Of a stretch of DNA of 37,864 nucleotides, positions 24,699 to 32,395 are shown in pieces. This stretch comes from an uncultured Actinomycetes bacterium (GTDB lineage Bacteria > Actinomycetota > Acidimicrobiia > Acidimicrobiales > Ilumatobacteraceae): NCBI GenBank assembly GCA_937876415.1, contig CALEHE010000147.1, forward strand, positions 1-37,864, read 5' to 3'. The notes under the pieces were generated by a model. That model ran no database searches and was not told where the DNA came from. It saw only the letters and a program-made list of their open reading frames with translations. Position 1 is the stretch's first letter; the number at the start of each line of letters is the position of its first letter. Both the position numbers and the translations under genes were made by a program.

Positions 24699-26981
24699 TT
24701 ACGAAGCCAACGAGAACAGAATCGCCCGTTCAACTTCTTGACGATGGAATTTGTCGGTCAATTTTTCGCCTCGAGCAGTTCGCACATAGAACGAGTCAAC
24801 GACTTCGTCGCCAATTGTTTGCACCGTTGCATGGCGAATATCTAGTCCGACTTCGGCCATTGCTTTGGTCACTCGGTGCAAAATTCCGTGTTGATCGGGC
24901 GCACGCACTTCAATCACCGTCGCATTTGATGATGCTTCATCAAAGAATGTCACTCGTGGCGCCGCTAACTCTCCGGCCGAGCGACGCTTCCGGCGATAGG
25001 TTTTTGCTCGTTCGGATAATCGAGCCTCAATCGCCAATTCACCTTGAAGTGCCCGCGTCAGATTTTGAACAATCGGCGCCCACTCAATAGGACCATGACT
25101 CGGAACAATCACTCTGAATTGCGATGCGGCCATTCCCTGTTCATCAGAGTGCGCCTGAGCGCCCAATACCCCTAAACCATGCAGGGCCAATACTCCGGCC
25201 ACGCGACTAAATGTTCCGGGACGGTCGGGGCTCACCACTGTCACCGAATCATCGGCGACACCAAAGGTCACCACTCCGCCCGCCATCATTTCCAATACTT
25301 CAGCATCTGGAAATAGCCGCCACTGTGCTTCTTCAATTTCGGCACCACCCAGTACAAGGTGAACCCGTCGCACCAGATCATTCACCAACTCGGCCTTCCA
25401 TGTTCCCCATGCCGCAGTCCCTGTCGCCAAACTGTCGGCTTCAGTGAGACCGTGTAAAAGATCAAGAACCAAGGGTGTTTTTACTTCGTCGGCGACCATC
25501 ATGATCGTTGCGCTATCTGCCAAATCGCGGCGCGTCGCTACATCGGGTAGCAATAAATGATTCTTCACCATGTTGCAGATCACTTGAGTATCTTCTGCGT
25601 TCAGACCAAGTCGTGGTCCGATGCGCTCGACCATCGTGACGCCAACTTCGGTGTGATCACCGGGATAACCCTTGCCGATGTCGTGGAAGAGTGCTCCCAA
25701 AACAAGTAGGTCGGGGCGCGCAACGCGATCAGCCCATGTTGCTGCGTTGGCAGTTGCCTCCCACAAGTGTCGGTCAACTGTAAATCGGTGATACGCATTG
25801 CGCTGCGGTCGGCTGCGATTCGGAGCCCACTCGGGTAACACTTTGACCCATAGGCCACGTTGATCAAGTGCTTCAAGAACCGGAATCGCATCGTGAGCCG
25901 TCAACAACAATCCAACAAAATCATCAATCGCACCAACCGGCCACGGTGACGGCATCGGCGGGCATGATTGAGCAAGACGATCAAGAGTTGGGCGATCAAT
26001 ACGGGCTTTATGCCGCGCGGCCGAGGCCGCGACACGAAGCAACAGCGTGGGATCGGTTGACGGATCAACGGTTTCATCTAAATGGACTTCACCTTGATGC
26101 AAGATCACCCCAGGCGCAAGATGTTGATCTTTGACGGGTTTGGTTCTTGCTGCAGCAACCCGTGCCCACACTTCATCACCCACCCAGGCCACTGACCGTC
26201 CGGCATTTGAAAGTGCGGCAACTAAGGCATCGGCATTGCGATACCCGCACAAAGTTGCGACCGAATCCTGATCTTCAAGATGCATCACTTCTACGGCTCG
26301 CCCCACGTGGCGATGTAGCGCTACTCGAACAGCCATCAATACATCGCGGCCAGCGTTCAGTGCATCACGATCGGAGCGCGTTATTTCAACTCCCGCTGCT
26401 TCGGCCCACATCAAAGCATGAATGTCGCGAAGACCGCCATATCCCTCTTTGAGATTAGGTTCAAGTAAGAAAGCAACTTCACCATTTTCATCTTGCCGAT
26501 CACGCACTCGTTGCATCAGTTGTGGCAGTCGCAAGGAAGCGCTTGCTTTCCAAGTTTTGATTCCCTCAACACTCAACTCTTGTGCGAGCGACTCGTCACC
26601 TGCCAACACGCGAACGCTCAACAATGCAGTTGCCGCATCTAGTTCAGACTTTGCCAGTTCAACGGCTTGTTTCACAGTGCAAACCGAGTGACCAAGTTTT
26701 GTTCCAGAGTCCCAAATTGGATACCAGATTTTTGACGCGAGGTCATCAATATTTTTGGCCCCATCATGTACGAGCATCAGATCAAGGTCGCTGAACGGAG
26801 CCAGTTCTCCTCGCCCATATCCACCGACAGCGACAAGAGCGACTCGCTTCGAAACTTTGACGGACTCGCACGCATCAGCCCATATGGTTCTCAACCAATC
26901 GTCAGTCGCCTGACATAAGGCATGGGTCAACTTCACCCCGCGCAATTTGGTGTCGGCGAGTACTTGCTGGCGACCTTCCAT
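24699..26981 (-). CDS. glnD: [Protein-PII] uridylyltransferase GlnD
   Basis: This is a 760-residue bifunctional enzyme of nitrogen control. It adds UMP (AMP in actinobacteria) to PII proteins when nitrogen is scarce and removes it when glutamine is plentiful. Domain order is standard: nucleotidyltransferase with GGYGRGEL and SDLDLMLVHDG (about 53-75), GlnD linker, HD phosphohydrolase with ALFHDIGKGYPGDHTEVG (about 430-450), and two C-terminal ACT domains (TVVSPDRPGTFSRV and EVRAPDQHGILHRV), which sense glutamine. No amtB or glnB is in the window. The frame extends to a TTG at 27014; the ATG at 26981 is preferred as the common start type, but neither has a ribosome binding site. It is preceded by an unknown gene on the same strand. 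Confidence 0.92.
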   Translation of the reverse strand: MEGRQQVLADTKLRGVKLTHALCQATDDWLRTIWADACESVKVSKRVALVAVGGYGRGELAPFSDLDLMLVHDGAKNIDDLASKIWYPIWDSGTKLGHSVCTVKQAVELAKSELDAATALLSVRVLAGDESLAQELSVEGIKTWKASASLRLPQLMQRVRDRQDENGEVAFLLEPNLKEGYGGLRDIHALMWAEAAGVEITRSDRDALNAGRDVLMAVRVALHRHVGRAVEVMHLEDQDSVATLCGYRNADALVAALSNAGRSVAWVGDEVWARVAAARTKPVKDQHLAPGVILHQGEVHLDETVDPSTDPTLLLRVAASAARHKARIDRPTLDRLAQSCPPMPSPWPVGAIDDFVGLLLTAHDAIPVLEALDQRGLWVKVLPEWAPNRSRPQRNAYHRFTVDRHLWEATANAATWADRVARPDLLVLGALFHDIGKGYPGDHTEVGVTMVERIGPRLGLNAEDTQVICNMVKNHLLLPDVATRRDLADSATIMMVADEVKTPLVLDLLHGLTEADSLATGTAAWGTWKAELVNDLVRRVHLVLGGAEIEEAQWRLFPDAEVLEMMAGGVVTFGVADDSVTVVSPDRPGTFSRVAGVLALHGLGVLGAQAHSDEQGMAASQFRVIVPSHGPIEWAPIVQNLTRALQGELAIEARLSERAKTYRRKRRSAGELAAPRVTFFDEASSNATVIEVRAPDQHGILHRVTKAMAEVGLDIRHATVQTIGDEVVDSFYVRTARGEKLTDKFHRQEVERAILFSLAS

Positions 26982-27032
26982 GTGTACAGTCTGACCGAAA
27001 AATCGTCGGAACAACTATTTCAAGGCCGGTTC

Positions 27033-27473
27033 TTACTGCTTCTTCTTCCGCATCATGATGGTGGCTGCTTTCCATGCGCCCCACTCGATACCTGGCTCGA
27101 CCATCGTCTCGTCAATATCAACCCACGTAGCCGGGCTGAGTCCAAAGATGTCATCAGGAAATGAGCGCTCATCAAATTCATCCCGTACGACTGGCGCGCA
27201 ACCCGCTGTTTTCAAAAGATCGCTAATCGGTCTCGTTGCCTGACGAAAAATTGCCAAAGGATTAGTGCGTTGCTCCAAGACATCTAATAACAACAAATCG
27301 CGCAGCTTGGTATGCACTTCATTGCCGACCCGTGCCACCACCGAAGAGACATGATCTCCAACCTTTAGATCGGAGATCATGAGTTCATCGCAATGTTTTT
27401 GAATCAGGCGTTCAACCCACTGAGGTACGACTCGGGCAGAGGTCTCGAGAAGTCGGGTTGAATACTGATCCAC
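27033..27473 (-). CDS. Conserved hypothetical protein upstream of glnD
   Basis: This 146-residue protein has no recognised motif. It is predicted soluble, helical in the first 90 residues (LETSARVVPQWVERLIQKHCDELMI and GNEVHTKLRDLLLLDVLEQRTNPLAIFRQAT), with an acidic centre (DEFDERSFPDDIFGL) and a basic end (MMRKKKQ). The start is GTG with no ribosome binding site; TACATA lies six bases upstream but departs from TANNNT at its last base. It lies upstream of glnD on the same strand and is likely in one operon with glnD and the NUDIX gene. No function is proposed. Confidence 0.7.
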   Translation of the reverse strand: MDQYSTRLLETSARVVPQWVERLIQKHCDELMISDLKVGDHVSSVVARVGNEVHTKLRDLLLLDVLEQRTNPLAIFRQATRPISDLLKTAGCAPVVRDEFDERSFPDDIFGLSPATWVDIDETMVEPGIEWGAWKAATIMMRKKKQ

Positions 27474-27669
27474 CTGCGTTATGTAATCAGGCTTTTAGTC
27501 GGATCGCTCATCTGGCTTCAAACTGGCGCCAACGTTGTCGGCACAACCTCTGCCCACAACTACTCAAGAACGTCTAAGCCATGTCACGCCAACACTCAAG
27601 GTTTGGCTGGATCGGGATATTTGTCCCTGTCAATTGAGCAATCTTCCCCGAGATGCCACAGCCCTTCTA

Positions 27670-27675
27670 TATGGT
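27670..27675 (+). promoter_or_regulatory. -10 element fixing the start of the 27682 gene
   Basis: TATGGT lies six bases before the ATG at 27682, which supports that start over an open extension of 49 codons upstream. The 208 bases between the divergent genes show nothing else clear. Confidence 0.5.
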
Positions 27676-27681
27676 GAGCCC

Positions 27682-28389
27682 ATGGGATTCTTTGAAGCAC
27701 GTAAACAGCGGAAGGCCGCTCAGGCCGCCGCGAAGCAAACGCTCCAACTGCAGACACAGGTGCAACAGTGGCAAAAAGACTTTGACGCCCTGAACACGAT
27801 GCTCGAAATTGTCCGTGATTGTCGCACTGGCAAAACCGCCGAACAGTTCACCGACAATGACGACTATGGATTCATGCTGAAGAAAGACGAATTCCCGGTC
27901 GCTTATCTCGCAAACTCGGCCTATATCGAAAATGTTCGCGAACCAACTAAATACAGCGGTGGTTACGGCGGGGTCTCGTTCCCAATCTTTGGTCGAGTTC
28001 GACTCAATGCCGGTAAAACCGGTGGCAAGATCACGCAAGGTAAAGAATCAATTGATGCCACCGATCGAGGTAACGCTCTCGTCACTAATCAACGCGTGAT
28101 GTTTGCTGGAACCAAACGAACGCGTGAATGGCGCTTTGACAAAATGATGAACTGCTCACACCTACCAGGTGGCATCACCATTTTCGCGATGACCACAGGT
28201 AGCCAGCCAACCGGCATCGGATACGGCGAAGGCCCTGCGACCGAAGTCCAATTTCGTATCGAATTGGCATCGGCGATGGCGCTTGAAACCCTTGATCGCT
28301 TCGAGGCTGAACTCATTGCTGAGCAACAACAGCTTGAGTCCGAGCGACCACTTCCATCTCCCCCACCCATGAATCCGCCAACAACCTGA
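27682..28389 (+). CDS. Cytoplasmic protein of unknown function with coiled-coil N-terminus
   Basis: This 235-residue protein starts GFFEARKQRKAAQAAAKQTL, a basic coiled coil to about residue 45. A globular domain follows with VAYLANSAYIENVREPT, then a Gly-rich stretch KYSGGYGGVSFPIF and the segment GNALVTNQRVMFAGTKRTREW. That last segment resembles the PH-like or GRAM-like strand pair seen in short bacterial proteins that read 'gtlyiTNqRviF'. It ends in a Pro-rich tail (PLPSPPPMNPPTT). No signal peptide is present. The PH-like resemblance is a weak clue only. The start is chosen because TATGGT lies six bases before it; the longer frame begins with unrelated polar sequence. Confidence 0.65.
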   Translation: MGFFEARKQRKAAQAAAKQTLQLQTQVQQWQKDFDALNTMLEIVRDCRTGKTAEQFTDNDDYGFMLKKDEFPVAYLANSAYIENVREPTKYSGGYGGVSFPIFGRVRLNAGKTGGKITQGKESIDATDRGNALVTNQRVMFAGTKRTREWRFDKMMNCSHLPGGITIFAMTTGSQPTGIGYGEGPATEVQFRIELASAMALETLDRFEAELIAEQQQLESERPLPSPPPMNPPTT

Positions 28390-28409
28390 ACTGTTAGTTC
28401 TGCTTCTCG

Positions 28410-28415
28410 TAGAGT
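28410..28415 (+). promoter_or_regulatory. -10 element of the substrate-binding lipoprotein gene
   Basis: TAGAGT ends seven bases before the ATG at 28423, and the in-frame GTG at 28414 lies inside this hexamer. The ATG is therefore preferred. Confidence 0.45.
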
Positions 28416-28422
28416 GAAGTTC

Positions 28423-29685
28423 ATGAACGCACGCCGTCGACCCATTGTCGCGATAGTGCTGACATTAGGAATTTTGGGCAGCATCACCGCATGCTCGCAG
28501 TCTGATTCAGATGCAACGCCTGATAGCACTCCACAGGTTTCCACCACCGTCGCCCCGCAAATTTCAGACGGAGTTTTGCGGCTTGGACTGTTACTTCCGC
28601 AATCTGGTCCCGGAGCCGAATTAGGTGAGCCACTCATCGAGGTTGTGACTGAGGCAATCAATGTGGTGAACGACAACGGTGGCTTTCTCGGACGAGATAT
28701 TGAATTCGTTATCCTCGATGAAGGTAACGAGTCGGCAACGGCGCTTGCCGCCATTGATGACTTCATCAGTGAATTTCGAATTGATGCGCTGGTGGGGCTC
28801 ATGTCATCACCAATTGCCCTGTCGGTTCTTCCCCGATTGGTTGAAAACAAGATTGGTTCGTGCTCGCCAACCGCGACCGCAATTGCTCTCGCTTCGTTTC
28901 CAGACAATGGCCTATTCGTTCGCACCACACCATCAGATATTTTGGCCAGCGAGGCAATCGCCCTAGTGATCGAACAAACCGGAGTAGTTGAGACCAGCAT
29001 CGCTTACCCTGACGATCCCTTTGGGCGCTCGTTCGTGGCCGAAGTTCGACGATCATTGTCGGTGCAAGGAATCAGCATCATCACTGAAGTTGCCTACGAA
29101 ACCACCACTGCCGACTTCGCTCCGATTGCCGAGCAACTCACCGCCGATCCCAATCGGGTCATCACACTCATCGGAGATAGCGAGAGCGGTGGCCGACTGT
29201 TGAACAGCTTGCTTGATACCCAATCACTCAACAAGATCATCGTCAATGACGCTCTCGCGCCCGTTGATCTCAGTAGCAACACCAATCTCGATTCAGATAT
29301 TCGGCGCGGGCTAGTGGGTATTGCTGTTGACGCATTTGCTGGCGCCGATTCAATGACCGATATTTCTCTCCCCGCTTTTTCTACTGCGATCACCGACTGC
29401 ATCAACTTGCTGGCACTCGCCGCAATTTCCAGCGAATCAGATTTTGCCGAAAAATTCATGGCTCGGGTACCAGAGGTGAGCCGTGGTGGCTCAGGCTGCA
29501 ATACCTTTGAAGATTGTTTGGCTTTACTGCAACAGTCGCTCAATATCGACTACAACGGAGTGACTGGTCTACTTGAACTTGACCCAAATGGCGATCCTTC
29601 ACGTGCACAATTCGTGACCTTCGGATTTAATGACCAAGGTCGAAGTGAGTTTAAAGAGCGAATTATTATGATCGCTTCGCCATAA
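28423..29685 (+). CDS. LivJ/LivK-type substrate-binding lipoprotein
   Basis: This 420-residue protein has a lipoprotein signal peptide ending SITAC (Cys24), a Ser/Thr-rich linker and a type-I periplasmic binding fold (LRLGLLLPQSGPGAELGEPLIE near 52-73, then AINVVNDNGGFLGRDIEFVILDE). Family members bind branched-chain amino acids, amides or urea outside the membrane for ABC uptake, or act as sensors. No permease or ATPase gene is adjacent, so it is an orphan here; it could serve a transporter elsewhere or act in sensing. Its stop is eight bases from the convergent hemQ stop. The ligand is unknown. Confidence 0.85.
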   Translation: MNARRRPIVAIVLTLGILGSITACSQSDSDATPDSTPQVSTTVAPQISDGVLRLGLLLPQSGPGAELGEPLIEVVTEAINVVNDNGGFLGRDIEFVILDEGNESATALAAIDDFISEFRIDALVGLMSSPIALSVLPRLVENKIGSCSPTATAIALASFPDNGLFVRTTPSDILASEAIALVIEQTGVVETSIAYPDDPFGRSFVAEVRRSLSVQGISIITEVAYETTTADFAPIAEQLTADPNRVITLIGDSESGGRLLNSLLDTQSLNKIIVNDALAPVDLSSNTNLDSDIRRGLVGIAVDAFAGADSMTDISLPAFSTAITDCINLLALAAISSESDFAEKFMARVPEVSRGGSGCNTFEDCLALLQQSLNIDYNGVTGLLELDPNGDPSRAQFVTFGFNDQGRSEFKERIIMIASP

Positions 29686-29693
29686 AGCTGACG

Positions 29694-30401
29694 CTAGATC
29701 AGTTGGGCGAGTTCACTGACGTCGGTGACGGTACCCGCATAAAAGGTTCCGAACTCGGCATATACCGCAGATGCCTCGTCGAAGCGCATTGTGTAAACAA
29801 CTTCCTTGAGATCATCGGGGCGATTTGCAAACAAGGTTACTCCCCATTCGAAATCGTCGACTCCGGTTGAGCCGGTCACGATCTGAATCACTCGACCAGC
29901 AAACTTGCGGCCACTTGTGCCATGTTCGTGCATCAATTCTTTGCGACGGTCATACGGCAAAGTGAACCAGTTCGCGTCTTTCACGCGGCTCTTGCTCATC
30001 GGGTAGAAACACCACGCCAACTTGCCTTCGGGTGGAAGCTGCGGATACAGCCGAGGGGTCAACATCGCCTCGGGCATACCGACGGCGTATTCACTAACTT
30101 CGGTCATTGAAACATAACTGTCAATGATGTCAAGACCAGCGTGCTGAAGCGCAGTTTGGAATTTGCGCAGCAAACGCCAATCTTTCGTGAGCGCCATGAT
30201 TGCCACGTCGGCCTTGTGCCCGAGCATCGAGATACACACAACTTGTACACCTTGAGCCTCTGCCTCTTTTACTGCTGCGATGAATTCGTCCGCCTCGTAC
30301 ACCAAAGTTGGTTTGGCAAAAAGATGGATGACTGAAAGACCAACACTTGGACTGATCGTTCCGTCTTCGGCAGGACCTACGACTGATGCATCTTCGCTCA
30401 T
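29694..30401 (-). CDS. hemQ: HemQ, coproheme decarboxylase
   Basis: This 235-residue member of the chlorite dismutase superfamily converts Fe-coproporphyrin III to haem b with H2O2, the last step of the coproporphyrin-dependent pathway of Gram-positive bacteria. Residues important in other HemQs are present: the reactive Tyr133 and Lys137 in CFYPMSKSR (Tyr145 and Lys149 in S. aureus) and the proximal haem ligand His160 in ELMHEHG. The GRVIQIVTGSTG segment and the FDEASAVYAEFGTFYAG end are typical. The ATG has TAGGGT seven bases upstream, within the 22-base gap to fdhD. No other haem genes are in the window. Confidence 0.9.
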   Translation of the reverse strand: MSEDASVVGPAEDGTISPSVGLSVIHLFAKPTLVYEADEFIAAVKEAEAQGVQVVCISMLGHKADVAIMALTKDWRLLRKFQTALQHAGLDIIDSYVSMTEVSEYAVGMPEAMLTPRLYPQLPPEGKLAWCFYPMSKSRVKDANWFTLPYDRRKELMHEHGTSGRKFAGRVIQIVTGSTGVDDFEWGVTLFANRPDDLKEVVYTMRFDEASAVYAEFGTFYAGTVTDVSELAQLI

Positions 30402-30408
30402 AACTAAA

Positions 30409-30414
30409 ACCCTA
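30409..30414 (-). promoter_or_regulatory. -10 element of hemQ
   Basis: TAGGGT on the minus strand lies seven bases before the hemQ ATG, in the short gap after the fdhD stop. It gives hemQ its own promoter although it follows fdhD on the same strand. The same hexamer precedes cysO. Confidence 0.45.
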
Positions 30415-30423
30415 CCTGCGAAC

Positions 30424-31221
30424 TCATGCAGGGCTATAGCGAACGGCTGAGCCTTCTCTCACAAAGCCAAAAAGAGATATTCCTGCAGTTTTGGCGGTTT
30501 GGACCGCTAGCGAAGTCGGGGCCCCAACCGACACCAAAGTGCCAAAACCAGCCGCCCAAGCCTTCTGCACCATCTCAAAACTGGCACGACTTGAGACAAA
30601 AAGTCCGAGACCATTCGCGGGTAATAAGTGGTCCAACAACAATCGCCCCACCACCTTGTCAACAGCATTGTGGCGGCCAACATCCTCTCGAATCACAAGC
30701 ACATTTCCCGAGATGTCAAAAGCGGCGGCGGCGTGCACAGCACCCGTCTGCTCAAAAAGAATCTGACCTGGGCGCACGAGCTCTGCGATCGTCAAAACCA
30801 GTGATGTAGGAATCGTTGCCAATTGATCGCTCGGCAAGGGCGACAGCCGTTCAACTAATGCATCGATTGACTCACTGCCGCACACACCGCAACTCGAAGT
30901 TGTTGTGCCTAAACGTGGGGTCGGCACCGGTGCTCGATTTCCCGTCTCAACAGTGACCACGTTGAACTTGCTTTCGACTGCTGACCCATCAGCGCAATAT
31001 CGCACTCCTTGCACGGGGGCGCCGGCCAAAAGTCCTTCGTTAAAACAAAAGCCGACTGCTAATTCGTAATCGTGCCCAGGAGTGCGCATCGTCGTGGCGG
31101 CTAAGTGGCCATCGAGACGGATTGACATCGGCTCCTCAACGACCAGGTCATCTGGCACGCGACGTGACGACTCAGAATCAATCTTGACGACCAAAAGTTT
31201 GTCAGTGCGTTTACGGGTCAT
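30424..31221 (-). CDS. fdhD: FdhD, formate dehydrogenase accessory sulfurtransferase
   Basis: This 265-residue protein transfers sulfur from a cysteine desulfurase to the molybdenum cofactor of formate dehydrogenase. The functional pair Cys111 and Cys114 is visible in SSCGVCGSESID (Cys121/Cys124 in E. coli). Other typical segments are EEPMSIRLDG and HDYELAVGFCFNEGLL in the N-terminal half and REDVGRHNAVDKVVG in the C-terminal half. The ATG at 31221 is chosen over an upstream frame extension (31332) that lies inside the divergent gene. Formate dehydrogenase itself is not in the window. FdhD and modABC together argue that the cell makes a Mo- or W-dependent formate dehydrogenase. Confidence 0.93.
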   Translation of the reverse strand: MTRKRTDKLLVVKIDSESSRRVPDDLVVEEPMSIRLDGHLAATTMRTPGHDYELAVGFCFNEGLLAGAPVQGVRYCADGSAVESKFNVVTVETGNRAPVPTPRLGTTTSSCGVCGSESIDALVERLSPLPSDQLATIPTSLVLTIAELVRPGQILFEQTGAVHAAAAFDISGNVLVIREDVGRHNAVDKVVGRLLLDHLLPANGLGLFVSSRASFEMVQKAWAAGFGTLVSVGAPTSLAVQTAKTAGISLFGFVREGSAVRYSPA

Positions 31222-31233
31222 TACCTGAAAGGC

Positions 31234-31239
31234 TACGGT
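31234..31239 (+). promoter_or_regulatory. -10 element of the 31247 gene, overlapping a divergent fdhD -10
   Basis: TACGGT ends seven bases before the ATG at 31247. On the other strand TAGCCT (31230-31235) lies eight bases before the fdhD ATG. The two hexamers share two bases, so only one polymerase could use the site at a time. Confidence 0.4.
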
Positions 31240-31246
31240 CAAGCGT

Positions 31247-32395
31247 ATGAGCAACGACGGCATCGACCCCAACGAACTATGGGCCCAGACCACCGCTGTT
31301 CCAGAGACTCCCCCAGCATCTACTCCGCCCAATCGTCAATTGATCATGATCGGGACTGGTGCCTTCGTGGTGATGCTCGTCGTCGGTTTGGTTTTGACTC
31401 TTGCCCTAGGTGGTGATGATTCCAGTACTGCGGTCGCCACAACCACAACTTCATCATCGACATCGCTGGTGCCATCAACAACTCAACCAACAGAAATTCT
31501 CACGACCTTGGTGCCAACGACTATCGAAAACACCACTACAACATCGTCCACAACGACAACTGTTGCTCCGTCCGTTAACCAACCGATCACGATTGCGAGC
31601 ACCCTTGGTATTAACCATCTAACAAATGGGATAACCACCCGATTTGATGATCAGTCGTGGGAGACGGCATTTCGTTTAGCCGACGGATCGTACATCGCAC
31701 AACATTCCTCACTTGGATACGGGCAGTTGGCCGATACAAACATTTACCGAGTAGGGGCCGCAACCACTGTTGTGCAAAGTGCCGCGGATCCGGCAACCGA
31801 ATGGCTCCATCTGCATGATGTGTATACAGAAGCAGGTTCAACATTTGTTTTGTATTCAATGAATAGCGGCCTTGGAATTGAAGATTCGCAAGAAGAACTC
31901 TTTGCCCTTGATCTCAACACCGGACTAAAAACTTCGTTTGGATTAATCGGTGGTTGGGAAAGTGGCACCTCACGTTTGACTTTTGGTAGCAGCATCATCG
32001 TTGGTGAGTTTTTCGCCAGTGCTGACGCCGGCCCATATTTCTTAAACCTTGATGGCTACACCACCAACCCCAATGACTTAGGTCTTGCTGATTCCTATAG
32101 CGATTGCTCGGTTTGCCCAAGTCGATTCACTGTGGATCCAAGTGGTCAACGACTTGCCTGGGTCGAAGCCGATCTCTTAGTCGTGCTTGATCGAATCAGC
32201 GCGACTCGCATCGCCGAAATTCGCCTACCTCAGGGTTTATACACAACGATTGATTCAATCGATATCTTCGGCGATTTGATCCTGATCAATGTTTACGAAA
32301 CAACCGGTAGATCCATGGCCAAGCCAATTCTGATGTCGTTCGCCGGAACGTCAATGATTCTCGAAGTTGCTGGTACTGCGACGTTTGATCAATAG
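31247..32395 (+). CDS. Membrane-anchored extracytoplasmic protein with Ser/Thr-rich stalk
   Basis: This 382-residue protein has a short cytoplasmic N-terminus rich in Pro, one membrane helix at about 31-53 (MIGTGAFVVMLVVGLVLTLALGG), then a Thr/Ser-rich stalk of about 55 residues (TTTTSSSTS, TTTTSSTTTT), and an extracytoplasmic domain. That domain has repeated beta-strand-like segments and two Cys in YSDCSVCPSRF that may form a disulfide, and could be a beta-propeller, which is inference. No enzyme motif was found. The stalk resembles cell-surface anchors common in Acidimicrobiia. It is divergent from fdhD with only 25 bases between start codons, and its stop abuts that of the convergent ATP-grasp gene. 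Confidence 0.7.
   Translation: MSNDGIDPNELWAQTTAVPETPPASTPPNRQLIMIGTGAFVVMLVVGLVLTLALGGDDSSTAVATTTTSSSTSLVPSTTQPTEILTTLVPTTIENTTTTSSTTTTVAPSVNQPITIASTLGINHLTNGITTRFDDQSWETAFRLADGSYIAQHSSLGYGQLADTNIYRVGAATTVVQSAADPATEWLHLHDVYTEAGSTFVLYSMNSGLGIEDSQEELFALDLNTGLKTSFGLIGGWESGTSRLTFGSSIIVGEFFASADAGPYFLNLDGYTTNPNDLGLADSYSDCSVCPSRFTVDPSGQRLAWVEADLLVVLDRISATRIAEIRLPQGLYTTIDSIDIFGDLILINVYETTGRSMAKPILMSFAGTSMILEVAGTATFDQ

Noticed and set aside
28089-29000. 303-codon open frame on the minus strand
   Set aside because: It is Ser-rich, antisense to two well-supported genes, and matches no family; it is a shadow of their codon bias.
29694-30401. Phe146 in NWFTLP taken as loss of the catalytic Tyr of HemQ
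   Set aside because: By spacing to Lys137 and His160, the reactive Tyr is Tyr133 in YPMSK, which is present. Position 146 is not the catalytic Tyr.
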